Origin: an uncultured Christensenellaceae bacterium
GTDB lineage: Bacteria; Bacillota; Clostridia; Christensenellales; UBA3700
Direction: 5' to 3'
Length of the DNA: 64,000 nt
NCBI GenBank assembly: GCA_910588545.1
Contig: CAJUOU010000001.1
Location: forward strand, 310,001-374,000
The position numbers and the translations under genes were made by a program. Under the pieces are notes generated by a model, which saw only the letters and a list, made by a program, of their open reading frames with translations, did not search any database and had not been told where the DNA came from. Shown piece by piece: positions 40,308-49,679 of this stretch (its first letter is position 1; each line of letters begins with the position of its first letter).

Positions 40308-42566
40308 ATGAGAGTTATTAAAATCAATACAAATCCAACTTATAATGTACTTGTGCGAGACGGCTTGCTTAATGAAGTAGGAAGTTTGGTCAATCAAATA
40401 AAAAGTTATGACAGGATTGCTGTTATAACAGATAGTCTTGTGGAAAAATTGTATCTTGACAAAGTTGTTACGAGCTTTAAAGGATATTCAAACCAAATTT
40501 TTACCTACTCTTTCCCAAACGGAGAGAGCAGTAAGTGTCTAGCGGAACTGTCAAAAATTTACGATTTTTTGGCCGAGTCTCAAATTACTCGTACCGACTT
40601 GGTAATTGCTTTGGGCGGCGGTGTATGCGGCGACATGGTCGGTTTTGCGGCAAGCAGTTATTTACGCGGTGTTGATTTTATAAATATACCTACAACACTA
40701 CTTAGTATGGTAGACTCTTCGGTTGGCGGAAAAACCGCTGTTAATATTACTGCAGGCAAAAATCAAGTCGGCTCGTTTTATCAGCCTAAGGTCGTTATTT
40801 GTGACACAAATGTTTTGGCTACACTATCTGACGATTTGATTGCAGATGGTATTGGAGAAATTGCTAAATACGGAGTGCTTGAGGACAAAGGTCTTTTTGA
40901 TTTGTTGCTAAAAGGTAAATTATTTGACAATATTAGTGAAATTATAGAAATTTGCGTAAGAATAAAAGACGAGTATGTAAGCGGAGATGTATTTGACAAA
41001 GGCAAAAGACAGCTTTTAAATTTAGGACATACATTGGGGCATGTTATTGAAAAGGACAGTAAATATACTTTGGCACATGGTAAGGCTGTACTAATAGGAA
41101 TGTTTTACATTGCTCAAAAATTTGCAGGCAGCAGTGAAATCGATTTGATTTTGCAAAAAATCAAAGCAGTTGCCAAAAAATATAATATGCCGATTGATTA
41201 CAAATTGTCTGCTGACGAATTGTGGGCAAGTGCAGGTAATGACAAAAAACGTCACGGAGATTATTTAACAATCGCACGTCCTTATGCCATTGGGGATTGT
41301 AGATTGGAAAATGTTAAGCTCGGTGCGCCAATCAATTTGACAGAAAGTGTGAAAGAAAGTAAATTTGATATTGAGATTATTCCAAGTAAATTGAGCGGAA
41401 GTATATGCCCTCCGCCATCAAAATCGCATTTGCACAGGCTATTGATTATGTCGGCTTTTTGCGGTGGGCAAGCAGTGGTAAGCAATGTAGTATTAAGCAA
41501 TGATATCAAAGCAACTTTAAATGCCTTGAAAAATATCGGTGCAGATTTTGTGATAAATAAAAATAATGTAACATTTAGTGGCTTTAACTTAAAGAATAAT
41601 GCGGTAATCGATTGCGGAGAGTGTGGCAGTACATTTAGATTTTTTATACCTATCTGTGCTATGCTTGGTATAAAAACGCAATTTATTGGCAGTGAAAGAC
41701 TTGGCGAGCGTGGCTACGAGGATATAATTACAGCCATGGGTAGCAAAGTTAAATTTGATAAAACAAGCGGCTTGCCATTAAATATTAACGGAAATTACGA
41801 TATGGACGAAATTACCATAAACGGAAATATGTCATCGCAATTTGTAAGTGGTATTATGCTTGGAGCTTATGCAAGCAATAAAAAAATCAGCATAAATTTG
41901 ACGGGGCAACTTGTATCACGCGGTTATGTCGATATGACTATTCAAACACTAAAACAATTTGGATGCAAAGTTGTGGAGGAGAAAAACAGTTTTGCAATTA
42001 TCCCTAAAAAAATTGACGGAAAGCAATATGATTTAATGCCGGAAGTTGACTATAGCAATCTTGCTTTTTGGGAAGTGGGAGGAGTACATTTGCCTATAGC
42101 GCAAGATAACTCCAAACAAGGGGATAAGATAGTTTTGGAGATAGTGAAAAAGGCTGAACACGGTTTGGCTTTTGACATAGATATTTCCAATATTCCCGAT
42201 TTAGCTCCGATTTTCGGCGTGTTACTTGCAAAATTAAAAGGGACTTCCACTTTGAAAAATTGTGCAAGACTTAGGATAAAAGAGTGTGACAGATTGGCTG
42301 CAACTTGCGAAATTTTAAATGCATTCGGCATTAAGGCAAGTATAGTGGGCGACGATTTGGTAGTTGTCGGAGGCACAGTAAAAGGCAGAGTAATTGTCGA
42401 TAGTTACGGTGACCACAGAATGGCCATGACAGCTGCAATATTGGCAACTTTTGCGGATGGAAAAGTGACTGTGAAAAATGCGCAAGTAGTCAAAAAAAGT
42501 TATCCCGATTTTTGGGAAGATTATGTCACTTTGGGAGGTGTGATAAATGTCGTCAACATTAGGTAA
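40308..42566 (+). CDS. aroBA: Fused 3-dehydroquinate synthase / EPSP synthase
   Basis: A 752-aa fusion of two shikimate enzymes usually encoded separately. Residues 1-340 are dehydroquinate synthase: 'ALGGGVCGDMVGFAASSYL', 'NIPTTLLSMVDSSVGGKTAV' and 'NLGHTLGHVIE' (zinc His). Residues from about 353 are EPSP synthase: 'PPPSKSHLHR', 'DCGECGSTFRFF', 'NMSSQFVSGIMLG', 'RIKECDRLA' and 'GDHRMAMTAAI'. There is no internal stop or frameshift, and both parts keep active-site motifs. It catalyses pathway steps 2 and 6, not consecutive ones. The stop overlaps aroC by 20 bases. Confidence 0.93.
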   Translation: MRVIKINTNPTYNVLVRDGLLNEVGSLVNQIKSYDRIAVITDSLVEKLYLDKVVTSFKGYSNQIFTYSFPNGESSKCLAELSKIYDFLAESQITRTDLVIALGGGVCGDMVGFAASSYLRGVDFINIPTTLLSMVDSSVGGKTAVNITAGKNQVGSFYQPKVVICDTNVLATLSDDLIADGIGEIAKYGVLEDKGLFDLLLKGKLFDNISEIIEICVRIKDEYVSGDVFDKGKRQLLNLGHTLGHVIEKDSKYTLAHGKAVLIGMFYIAQKFAGSSEIDLILQKIKAVAKKYNMPIDYKLSADELWASAGNDKKRHGDYLTIARPYAIGDCRLENVKLGAPINLTESVKESKFDIEIIPSKLSGSICPPPSKSHLHRLLIMSAFCGGQAVVSNVVLSNDIKATLNALKNIGADFVINKNNVTFSGFNLKNNAVIDCGECGSTFRFFIPICAMLGIKTQFIGSERLGERGYEDIITAMGSKVKFDKTSGLPLNINGNYDMDEITINGNMSSQFVSGIMLGAYASNKKISINLTGQLVSRGYVDMTIQTLKQFGCKVVEEKNSFAIIPKKIDGKQYDLMPEVDYSNLAFWEVGGVHLPIAQDNSKQGDKIVLEIVKKAEHGLAFDIDISNIPDLAPIFGVLLAKLKGTSTLKNCARLRIKECDRLAATCEILNAFGIKASIVGDDLVVVGGTVKGRVIVDSYGDHRMAMTAAILATFADGKVTVKNAQVVKKSYPDFWEDYVTLGGVINVVNIR

Positions 42567-43620
42567 AAATTTGGAAATAAGCATTTTCGGAGAATCTCAT
42601 GGTAACGCAGTGGGGGTTGTTATAAACGGACTTCCCAGCGGAGAGTATGTTGATAAAAATTTAATCAATCAATATTTGAAAAAGCGTGCGACAGGTAAAG
42701 ATAAAACTATGACTGCAAGAGTAGAGGCGGACGAAGTGCAGTTTTTGAGCGGTGTTTACAATGATTACACAACGGGTACTCCGCTTACAATGGTTATATA
42801 TAATGTGGGACAGCATAGCAAAGATTACTCGAATATAGCAACTATTGCAAGACCGTCACATGCCGACTACAGCGGATTTGTTAGGTATAAAGGCTTTAAT
42901 GATATTCGTGGTGGAGGACATTTTTCGGGAAGACTTACCACTCCGATTGTTATGGCAGGCAGTTTGTGTATGGCTATACTAAAAAATAAAGGCATTGACA
43001 TTTGTGCTAATATTATTGAAATCGGCAGTGTAAAAGGTCAAAGACTTGGCAACAGGTTGGACAAAAATACATTTGATATTTTAAGAGAAAAGCAAATACA
43101 AGCTATTGCAAACGAAGATAAAATGCGTGAGGAAATTTTGACTGCACGTGAAAACCTTGACAGCGTAGGCGGTAGGATTGAGTGTGTGGTGACAGGTATT
43201 AAAGCGGGAGTAGGCTCTCCTATGTTTGACGGGGTAGAAAATAACATTGCTAAAGCTATTTTCGGTATACCTGCAATTAAAGGTATTGAATTTGGCGAGG
43301 AATGTTTGCTTAAAGGCTCTGTATACAATGACAGTTATAAAATGGATGGAGGAAAACCTGTAACCGTTACAAATCATGATGGTGGTATTAACGGAGGTAT
43401 AACAAACGGAATGCCAATAGTATTTGCTGTTAAAGTTAAGCCTACGCCAAGCATTGCAAGATGTCAGGATACAATAGATTTTAAGAAAATGAGTGACACA
43501 ACGATAGAAATTAAGGGCAGACATGACCCTTGCGTAGTTGCACGTGCCGTACCTTGTGTGGAATGTGTAACAGCAATAGCAATATTAGATATGGTTATGG
43601 AGAGTGAAATTTATGGTTGA
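42547..43620 (+). CDS. aroC: Chorismate synthase
   Basis: FMN-dependent final step making chorismate from EPSP. The 357-aa protein has 'ESHGNAVGVVINGLPSGEYV', here in part 'GESHGNAVGVVINGLP', then 'SHADYSGFVRYKGFNDIRGG' and 'RHDPCVVARAVPCVE' near the C-terminus, all family signatures. The monofunctional form has no flavin reductase domain. Overlaps aroBA and the mutase gene. Confidence 0.96.
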   Translation: MSSTLGKNLEISIFGESHGNAVGVVINGLPSGEYVDKNLINQYLKKRATGKDKTMTARVEADEVQFLSGVYNDYTTGTPLTMVIYNVGQHSKDYSNIATIARPSHADYSGFVRYKGFNDIRGGGHFSGRLTTPIVMAGSLCMAILKNKGIDICANIIEIGSVKGQRLGNRLDKNTFDILREKQIQAIANEDKMREEILTARENLDSVGGRIECVVTGIKAGVGSPMFDGVENNIAKAIFGIPAIKGIEFGEECLLKGSVYNDSYKMDGGKPVTVTNHDGGINGGITNGMPIVFAVKVKPTPSIARCQDTIDFKKMSDTTIEIKGRHDPCVVARAVPCVECVTAIAILDMVMESEIYG

Positions 43621-43882
43621 TTTAAAAAGTAGCAGAGAGATTATCGATACATTGGATATAGCAATCGCATCCCTTTACAAAACTCGTATGATGGCTGTAA
43701 AAAATATAGCAAATTATAAAAAAACTAATAATATCGCCGTTTTGGATGAGGGGCGTGAGCAGCAAGTTTTGGATAATGTTTTAAGCATTTTGAAAGACGA
43801 CGAAAAAGAATATGCCGAGGACATTATAGCATTATATAAATTTATCATGGATTACAGCAAAAATAAGCAAAGCACAAAATAA
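43613..43882 (+). CDS. Chorismate mutase, AroQ type (small)
   Basis: An 89-aa helical protein resembling the AroQ-class mutase domain that turns chorismate into prephenate. It shows the helix 1 pattern 'SREIIDTLDIAIASLYKTRM' with the conserved Asp and Arg, 'VKNIANYKKTNNIAVLDEGR' with Lys/Arg-Glu positions, and a final helix. The usual catalytic arrangement R-x-(R)-K-E/D is compatible. Start at the ATG 43613; an upstream in-frame GTG at 43604 is possible. It ends the aro operon and overlaps aroC by 8 bases. No prephenate dehydratase or dehydrogenase follows. Confidence 0.85.
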   Translation: MVDLKSSREIIDTLDIAIASLYKTRMMAVKNIANYKKTNNIAVLDEGREQQVLDNVLSILKDDEKEYAEDIIALYKFIMDYSKNKQSTK

Positions 43883-43915
43883 TTAAGAAAATTTTGTAAA
43901 ATTTTATAAAAGTTC

Positions 43916-43944
43916 TTGCAATGCAAAAAAAATTTTGTTATAAT
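43916..43944 (+). promoter_or_regulatory. Predicted promoter of pckA
   Basis: TTGCAA at 43916-43921, 17-base spacer, TATAAT at 43939-43944. Confidence 0.75.
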
Positions 43945-44019
43945 GTTATCTAGTGGGAAATGGGAATTTTTCACAATATAATATGTTAATAATATACATT
44001 TTTGAAAAGGAGTATAAAT

Positions 44020-45786
44020 ATGACTAAGAACAAAAAAGTTTTAGAGTATGTTGAGTCGGTTGAAAAACTTTGCAATCCCGACAACGTTGTTTGGATTGAC
44101 GGAAGTGAAGAACTTTACAACAAACTAACTGAAGAAGCATTGGCTACAGGCGAGTTAATTAAGCTTAATGACGAATTGCTACCTGGTTGCTATTTGCACC
44201 GCACTGCCGTTAACGACGTTGCTCGTGTAGAAGGCAGAACTTTCATTTGTAGCAGAGAGCAAGTTAATGCAGGTCCTACAAATAATTGGTGGAATCCAAC
44301 AGAGGCTTATGAGAAATTGAATAGTATTTTAAAAGATGCTTACAAGGGCAGAACAATGTATGTAATTCCTTTCTCAATGGGTCCGGTAGGTTCTCCTCTT
44401 GCTAAAATCGGTATCGAAATCACTGACTCTATTTATGTTGTACTAAACATGAAGATTATGACAAGAGTTGGTCAAAACGTACTTGATGCACTAGGCGACA
44501 GCAACGATTTCGTTCGTGGTACTCATGCAAAATGCAATATTGACGAAAATGATAGATATATTTGCCATTTCCCTGAAGATAATACAATTATTTCTGTTAA
44601 CAGTGGTTACGGCGGAAACGTACTTTTGGGTAAAAAATGTTTTGCTCTTCGTATCGCATCTTTCCAAGGTCGTAACGAGGGATGGATGGCAGAACACATG
44701 CTTATCCTTGGTATCGAAAAGCCAGACGGCAAAATTTACTATATGGGCGCTGCTTTCCCAAGTGCTTGCGGTAAAACAAACCTTGCAATGCTTATCCCAC
44801 CAGAAGGTTATAAGAAAGCAGGTTACAAAGTATGGTGCGTAGGCGACGATATCGCTTGGATTAAACCTGGTAAAGACGGCAGACTTTATGCTATCAACCC
44901 TGAAAATGGTTTCTTTGGTGTTGCTCCGGGTACTTCTATTAAGTCAAATCCAAATGCACTTCAAGCTACTAAGAAAAACACTATCTTCACAAACGTTGTT
45001 TTGAATAAAGAGAACAACACTGTTTGGTGGGAAGGTATGGATAAAAATCCTCCTGAAAATGCTGTTGATTGGAAGGGTAACGATTGGAATGGTAAGACTT
45101 CCGATGTTAAAGGTGCTCAACCAAACAGCCGTTTCACTGCTCCTGCTATTAACTGTCCTTGCATTAGCTCTGAGTTCGAGTCTACTACAGGTGTTCCTAT
45201 GAGTGCGTTCATCTTTGGTGGTCGTCGTGCTAAAACTACTCCGCTTGTATACCAAGCAAGAGATTGGAATCACGGTGTATTTGTTGGCTCTATAATGTCT
45301 TCCGAGACTACTGCTGCTGCTACAGGCGCAACAGGCGTATTAAGAAGAGACCCAATGGCTATGCTTCCATTCTGCGGATACCACATGGGTGACTACTTTG
45401 GTCATTGGATTGAGATGGGTAGCAAAATCCCTAGCGATAAGCAACCTAAATTCTTCAACGTTAACTGGTTCCGTCAAGATGAAAACGGTAATTTCGTATG
45501 GCCTGGTTTCGGCGACAATATGCGTGTTCTTGATTGGATGGTTAAGAGAATCGAAGGTACTGTTGACGCTAAAGAGACTGCTATCGGTTATGTTCCTTAT
45601 GCAAAAGATATCAACCTTGATGGCTGTGATTGCTCATTGGAGACTTTGGAGTCTATCCTAGAAGTTGATAATGACGCTTGGGCTAAAGAAGCTGAAGGTA
45701 TTAAGGAATTCTACACTAAGTTTGGAAACAAACTTCCAAAAGAACTTGCTAAAGAGTGCGACGCTCTTATCAAGAGAACTAAGTAA
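44020..45786 (+). CDS. pckA: Phosphoenolpyruvate carboxykinase (GTP type)
   Basis: Interconverts oxaloacetate and PEP with GTP/GDP. The 588-aa protein has the GTP-class P-loop 'FPSACGKTNLAML', the 'RREQVNAGPTNNWW'-like N-terminal segment (here 'CSREQVNAGPTNNWW'), and 'FGGRRAKTTPLVYQARDW' plus 'WFRQDENGNFVWPGFGDN' near the C-terminus. Starts at 44020 with AAGGAG upstream. Richer in preferred codons (GGT, CTT, GAA) than its neighbours, suggesting high expression. Own promoter and terminator. In anaerobic gut Clostridia it commonly supplies oxaloacetate by carboxylating PEP. Confidence 0.96.
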   Translation: MTKNKKVLEYVESVEKLCNPDNVVWIDGSEELYNKLTEEALATGELIKLNDELLPGCYLHRTAVNDVARVEGRTFICSREQVNAGPTNNWWNPTEAYEKLNSILKDAYKGRTMYVIPFSMGPVGSPLAKIGIEITDSIYVVLNMKIMTRVGQNVLDALGDSNDFVRGTHAKCNIDENDRYICHFPEDNTIISVNSGYGGNVLLGKKCFALRIASFQGRNEGWMAEHMLILGIEKPDGKIYYMGAAFPSACGKTNLAMLIPPEGYKKAGYKVWCVGDDIAWIKPGKDGRLYAINPENGFFGVAPGTSIKSNPNALQATKKNTIFTNVVLNKENNTVWWEGMDKNPPENAVDWKGNDWNGKTSDVKGAQPNSRFTAPAINCPCISSEFESTTGVPMSAFIFGGRRAKTTPLVYQARDWNHGVFVGSIMSSETTAAATGATGVLRRDPMAMLPFCGYHMGDYFGHWIEMGSKIPSDKQPKFFNVNWFRQDENGNFVWPGFGDNMRVLDWMVKRIEGTVDAKETAIGYVPYAKDINLDGCDCSLETLESILEVDNDAWAKEAEGIKEFYTKFGNKLPKELAKECDALIKRTK

Positions 45787-45818
45787 TTTTTAAATTCAAA
45801 TGATATAAAACAAATTTT

Positions 45819-45842
45819 AGGCTGTCTTAGGACAGCCTTTTA
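45819..45842 (+). terminator. Terminator of pckA
   Basis: Stem AGGCTGTC/GACAGCCT with a TTAG loop, followed by TTTT. Confidence 0.9.
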
Positions 45843-45943
45843 TTGTTGTTAATTTATACTTAAATTGTTTTTTTGTTAGCTTTTACACATTCAAATTGTT
45901 TTTATTATTATTAAGCACCATAAAGTTTATTTTATATATGGTA

Positions 45944-45972
45944 TTGAACAAACTGCGTTTATTTGATATAAT
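45944..45972 (+). promoter_or_regulatory. Predicted promoter of the DUF4874/DUF4832 pseudogene
   Basis: TTGAAC at 45944-45949, 17-base spacer, TATAAT at 45967-45972. Confidence 0.65.
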
Positions 45973-46003
45973 ATATTTATAAAATTGTTTTGATAAGGTT
46001 TTT

Positions 46004-47497
46004 ATGAAATTAAAAATAAAATTGCTAAGCGTTTTTGTTTTAGTTGTAGCTATGATTGCAATACTTGCAGGCTGTAGTTATAAAAGCGTAATTACATTAA
46101 ATGACTTATTGCTCGAATTTGAGCCTGACGGGAGTATTAAACAGTTAAGTGGGGATAAAAGTGAGGAACTTTTATCAAACATTGACAGAGGATTTAGTCT
46201 TGAAACTTATTATACTTTAGGGAGTGGCAGAGCTTGGCCGGAAGACGAGGGTAGTGATGGCTACGAGATGCTTGAGGAAGAATTGTATTTTAAAAAGAGG
46301 ATAAAGCTGTCGAAATACAGGTGTATATTTATTTGAGGGAATACAATAAAAAACCACTTGACGATTTGGCACTTAATCAAATGAAAGATTATTTCCAATA
46401 TATGCGTTCGCTTAATATGAGTATGTTATTAAGGTTTGCATACGATTATACTCAACCTACTAATAGTAGCCCTAAACAGGATATTGTCTTAACTCATTTA
46501 GAGCAAATAAATAGTTTAATGGTAGGAACGAGCAACTTATAAAAGATATGGTAACTGCTTATCAATTTGGTATTATAGGAGCTTGGGGCGAGTGGGGCAC
46601 GACATCGGAAAAATACAACGAGAAAAAAAATATTGAACGCCATTATTGATGCTTTTCTTGACGGAACATATTTTCAAGGGAGATATATGCGTGTTGTTAA
46701 TCAAACGGATAAAAATTTAAACTCCGAATATGTCGGCTACCATAATGACTTTTTAATAGGCAGACCTCATCCTTGGAATACCGCAGGGAATAAATATAAA
46801 AGTAATGACTATAAAAAGTTTTTTAACAACGCACCATATAGATTGAATGACGGAGAGATGCCTTGGGGCGGTATACTGAAGAGCCGGACGAAAAGTAGAC
46901 GGAATTAACTTTTTAAAGCAAATGCGTGAGCATTGTATGGGTACGCTAAGTATAAAACACAACTATAAAGAAGAGCGAAAAGGTGTAGATGACGTTGTGC
47001 GTAATAGTCATAACATTGCTAGATGGAAAAATGAATTTGTAACAGAAGAGATGTTAATAGCAAATAAGTTGCCATATTACAAGAACTGGTTTAAAAATTC
47101 TAACGGGGAGTTGATAAATAGGTCAATATATGATTACTTAAGAGATTATTTAGGATATAATTTGGTTTTAGATAATCTAAAAATTTCTAATGTCAATGGA
47201 AATACACAGGTTTCATTTATAATAAATTATGGTTTAGGTACTCCTTTGACAATAAAAAATATGGAGCTTGTTGTTGCAAATAAGATAGATGGAATTATAG
47301 ATAATAGTGTTAAAAGCTATTATGTATCTAATTATGATTGTAAAAAACTAACAACTTATGGACAACAAAGAATAACTTTTACAGTTAATGGCGACATCAG
47401 TAATATGGCAATAGGTGTAAAATTGTCAAGAGGAAAATATAATATTAAAACTGCAAATGATATTCCTTTTATGAACGGAGTAAACAACATTTATTGA
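46004..47497 (+). pseudogene. Frameshifted DUF4874/DUF4832 lipoprotein (second copy)
   Basis: Four open pieces (46004-46336, 46321-46542, 46633-46908, 46922-47497) lie in alternating frames but together follow the intact lipoprotein at 27000-28409 in order: signal peptide with lipobox LAGC, 'SNIDRGFSLETYYTLG', 'LREYNKKPLDDLALNQMK', 'GIIGAWGEWGTT', 'YRLNDGEMPWGG', and the C-terminal beta domain. Breaks near 46320, 46525, 46625, 46875 and 46897 each need one or two bases to repair, several at A runs. The end is intact. It was a diverged paralogue, not a copy of the other gene. Base-calling errors cannot be excluded but five shifts in one gene and none in its neighbours favour true decay. Confidence 0.85.
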
Positions 47498-47509
47498 GAT
47501 AAGCCTCTG

Positions 47510-47524
47510 AAAATCGATACTAAA
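47510..47524 (+). repeat. Dispersed intergenic motif, copy 4
   Basis: AAAATCGATACTAAA, 13 bases after the pseudogene stop and directly before a terminator. Confidence 0.6.
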
Positions 47525-47525
47525 C

Positions 47526-47557
47526 AAAAAAAACAAGCGGTATTGCTTGTTTTTTTT
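47526..47557. terminator. Terminator after the pseudogene
   Basis: Stem AAACAAGC/GCTTGTTT extended by A/T tracts, 6-base loop, T run. Confidence 0.85.
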
Positions 47558-47654
47558 GTTTGATAGAGTAATTCACAAAAAAAATTACAATCAGATAATA
47601 ATTAATTGTATAAATTGGTAAAAATTGCAAAATGTATTTATGTGGGGGTGTAAT

Positions 47655-48350
47655 ATGCAATTTGGAATCGAGCCAATTTATTGGGTGCTTATCAATTCGG
47701 TAGTTTCGTTTATATTTTTATTTATAATATCCAAAATATTGGGTAAAAAACAAATAGCTCAACTTGAGTTCATAGACTATGCCGTAGGTATATCTTTGGG
47801 GTCAATAGCTGCGGAAATGGCAATAAACTCGGAAGTTCCGTTTTACTATTTTTTAATTGCAATGGCAATATTTATGCTATTGGCATTACTTGTAGATATT
47901 GTAGGCAGAAAATGTACCTTTTTTAAAAGATTGATGAAAGGTAAGCCAATTACCGTTATATACGAGGGTAAAATAGATTATGCGGAGCTTAAGAAGAGCA
48001 AAATTGACGTCAATGACTTGCTTTCAATGCTTAGAGAAAAAGGCTTTTTTGATATTGAAGATGTTGCTTATGCAATTTTTGAAACAAGTGGAGAGCTTTC
48101 CGTATTGCCAAAAGGTAACCAAAGACCTGTTGTGGCGGAAGATTTGAACGGAATTAAAATTAAACAAGCACAATTAAGTAATGTGTTGGTTGTGGACGGA
48201 GATATTTCGTATTCCGGTTTGAACGAGGCAAATAAAGGGGAAGAATGGTTGCTTAGAAGACTAAATGTAAAGTCTAAAGAAGAACTTAAAAAAGTATTAC
48301 TTGCAACTTATGACAGTGAAAATGATGTGTTAAACATTCATACAAAGTAA
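47655..48350 (+). CDS. YetF-like membrane protein (DUF421)
   Basis: A 231-aa member of the DUF421 family, with three membrane helices in the first ~95 residues ('PIYWVLINSVVSFIFLFIIS', 'LEFIDYAVGISLGSIAAEMA', 'YYFLIAMAIFMLLALLVDIV') and a C-terminal cytoplasmic domain containing 'DVNDLLSMLREKGFFDIEDV' and 'AIFETSGELSVLPK', diagnostic of the family. Function is poorly known. Start chosen at the ATG after GGGGGTG; an upstream in-frame start adds ten residues. Confidence 0.9.
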   Translation: MQFGIEPIYWVLINSVVSFIFLFIISKILGKKQIAQLEFIDYAVGISLGSIAAEMAINSEVPFYYFLIAMAIFMLLALLVDIVGRKCTFFKRLMKGKPITVIYEGKIDYAELKKSKIDVNDLLSMLREKGFFDIEDVAYAIFETSGELSVLPKGNQRPVVAEDLNGIKIKQAQLSNVLVVDGDISYSGLNEANKGEEWLLRRLNVKSKEELKKVLLATYDSENDVLNIHTK

Positions 48351-48653
48351 ATTTTGCTTCAAATTTAATATTCTTAAATATTTATTAGTGATTACAAATA
48401 ATTGGTGGAATGTATAACTTGTTCTGCCAATTTTTAAATTTAGTACCGATTTTTGAGTGGTTTTATAACACTTTTTTTGGAATATAGCAAATGATTTATT
48501 ATAAAACGAGTATAGTTAAAATAAATAAATGTGAATCATATTTCTACTTAAATAAAATATATATTATTATTTATAAAAAAATTATTGTAAAATTTTATAT
48601 TTTATGATAGACTTATTATGTATAAATATTAATTTGCAAAAATAGGAGTGTTT
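48351..48653. other. Intergenic region upstream of plsX
   Basis: 303 bases, AT-rich, no reading frame, no clear promoter or terminator. The only recognisable element is a copy of the dispersed motif at 48439-48454 in reverse orientation. Confidence 0.6.
48439..48454 (-). repeat. Dispersed intergenic motif, copy 5
   Basis: Reverse complement reads AAAAATCGGTACTAAA, the exact consensus. Read forward it includes TTAGTACC, which is a FapR half-site, but no second half follows. Confidence 0.65.
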
Positions 48654-49679
48654 ATGAAAATAGTTTTAGACGGACAAGGCGGAGATTATCCTGAACAAGC
48701 TGTGCTTGGCGCAATACAAGCTGTGGAAAAACATAAAGATTTGGAAATTGTAATTTGCGGAAAAGAAAGTGAAATAACACAAGTTTTAGCAAATAACTAT
48801 AAAGGAAATAAAATAACTGTTTGCGATTGCAGCGAGGTTATTACTAATGATGACGTGCCTACTATTGCAGTGCGTGAAAAGAAAGATTCTTCTATGGTAA
48901 AGGCATTGCGTATGGCAAAGGAAGACAGCTCCATTGACGGTGTAGTAAGTTCGGGTAATACGGGAGCATTGCTTACCGCATCGCTTTTTATCGCAAAAAG
49001 AATTAAAGGTATAAGCAGACCATGCTTGGCGCCTAGTTTGCCTACTGCTGTTGACGGAAAATGTTTTGTGCTTGTGGATTGCGGCGCAAATGCAGATTGC
49101 AAGCCTATTAACTTACAGCATTTTGCTATTATGGGCAGTTGCTATGTTGAATCGCTATTCGGAGTTCAAAATCCAACTGTCGCAATACTGAGCAACGGGC
49201 AAGAAAAAGGCAAAGGCAACGAATTGGTAAAGGAAACTTATCCTATTTTAGAGGGTACTAAATCAATCAATTTTGTCGGCAATGTCGAGGCTAGAGATAT
49301 TTTATCAGGCGATTATGACGTAGTAGTTTGCGATGGCTTTAGCGGAAATGTAGCATTAAAGACTATTGAGGGAACAGCTTTATGCGTTATGAAAATGATA
49401 AAGGACAGCATAAAAAACGGAAGTTTACTGCAAAAAATCGGTGGACTTTTGATAAAACCTGCGGTTAGAAAGTTAAAATCGACAATGGATGTAAACGAAC
49501 AGGCTGGTGGTACTGTGCTTGGTGTAGATGGCATTATCGTAAAAGCACATGGTTCTTCCAAACAAGCAAGCATTTGCCGTTGTATCGAACAGGCAATGCT
49601 ACTAATAAACAATAATATTGTGCAAAAAATAAAGGAAAATTTGAGTGGGTTAGAGGAAAATGATAATCAGGAAAAATAA
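48654..49679 (+). CDS. plsX: Phosphate acyltransferase PlsX
   Basis: Makes acyl-phosphate from acyl-ACP for phosphatidate synthesis; peripheral membrane protein. The 341-aa product begins 'MKIVLDGQGGDYPEQAVLGA' (usual MKIAVDAMGGD) and contains 'VSSGNTGALLTASLFIAKR', 'LVDCGANADCKP', 'ILSNGQEKGKGNELVKE' and 'VVCDGFSGNVALKTIEG'. Start at the ATG after GGAG. The acyl carrier gene acpP, usual between plsX and rnc, is absent here; plsX overlaps rnc by 20 bases instead. Confidence 0.95.
   Translation: MKIVLDGQGGDYPEQAVLGAIQAVEKHKDLEIVICGKESEITQVLANNYKGNKITVCDCSEVITNDDVPTIAVREKKDSSMVKALRMAKEDSSIDGVVSSGNTGALLTASLFIAKRIKGISRPCLAPSLPTAVDGKCFVLVDCGANADCKPINLQHFAIMGSCYVESLFGVQNPTVAILSNGQEKGKGNELVKETYPILEGTKSINFVGNVEARDILSGDYDVVVCDGFSGNVALKTIEGTALCVMKMIKDSIKNGSLLQKIGGLLIKPAVRKLKSTMDVNEQAGGTVLGVDGIIVKAHGSSKQASICRCIEQAMLLINNNIVQKIKENLSGLEENDNQEK

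Noticed and set aside
48439..48454. FapR operator upstream of plsX
   Set aside because: TTAGTACC matches one FapR half-site, but the second inverted half is missing and the same sequence occurs beside unrelated genes, so it is treated as a dispersed motif.
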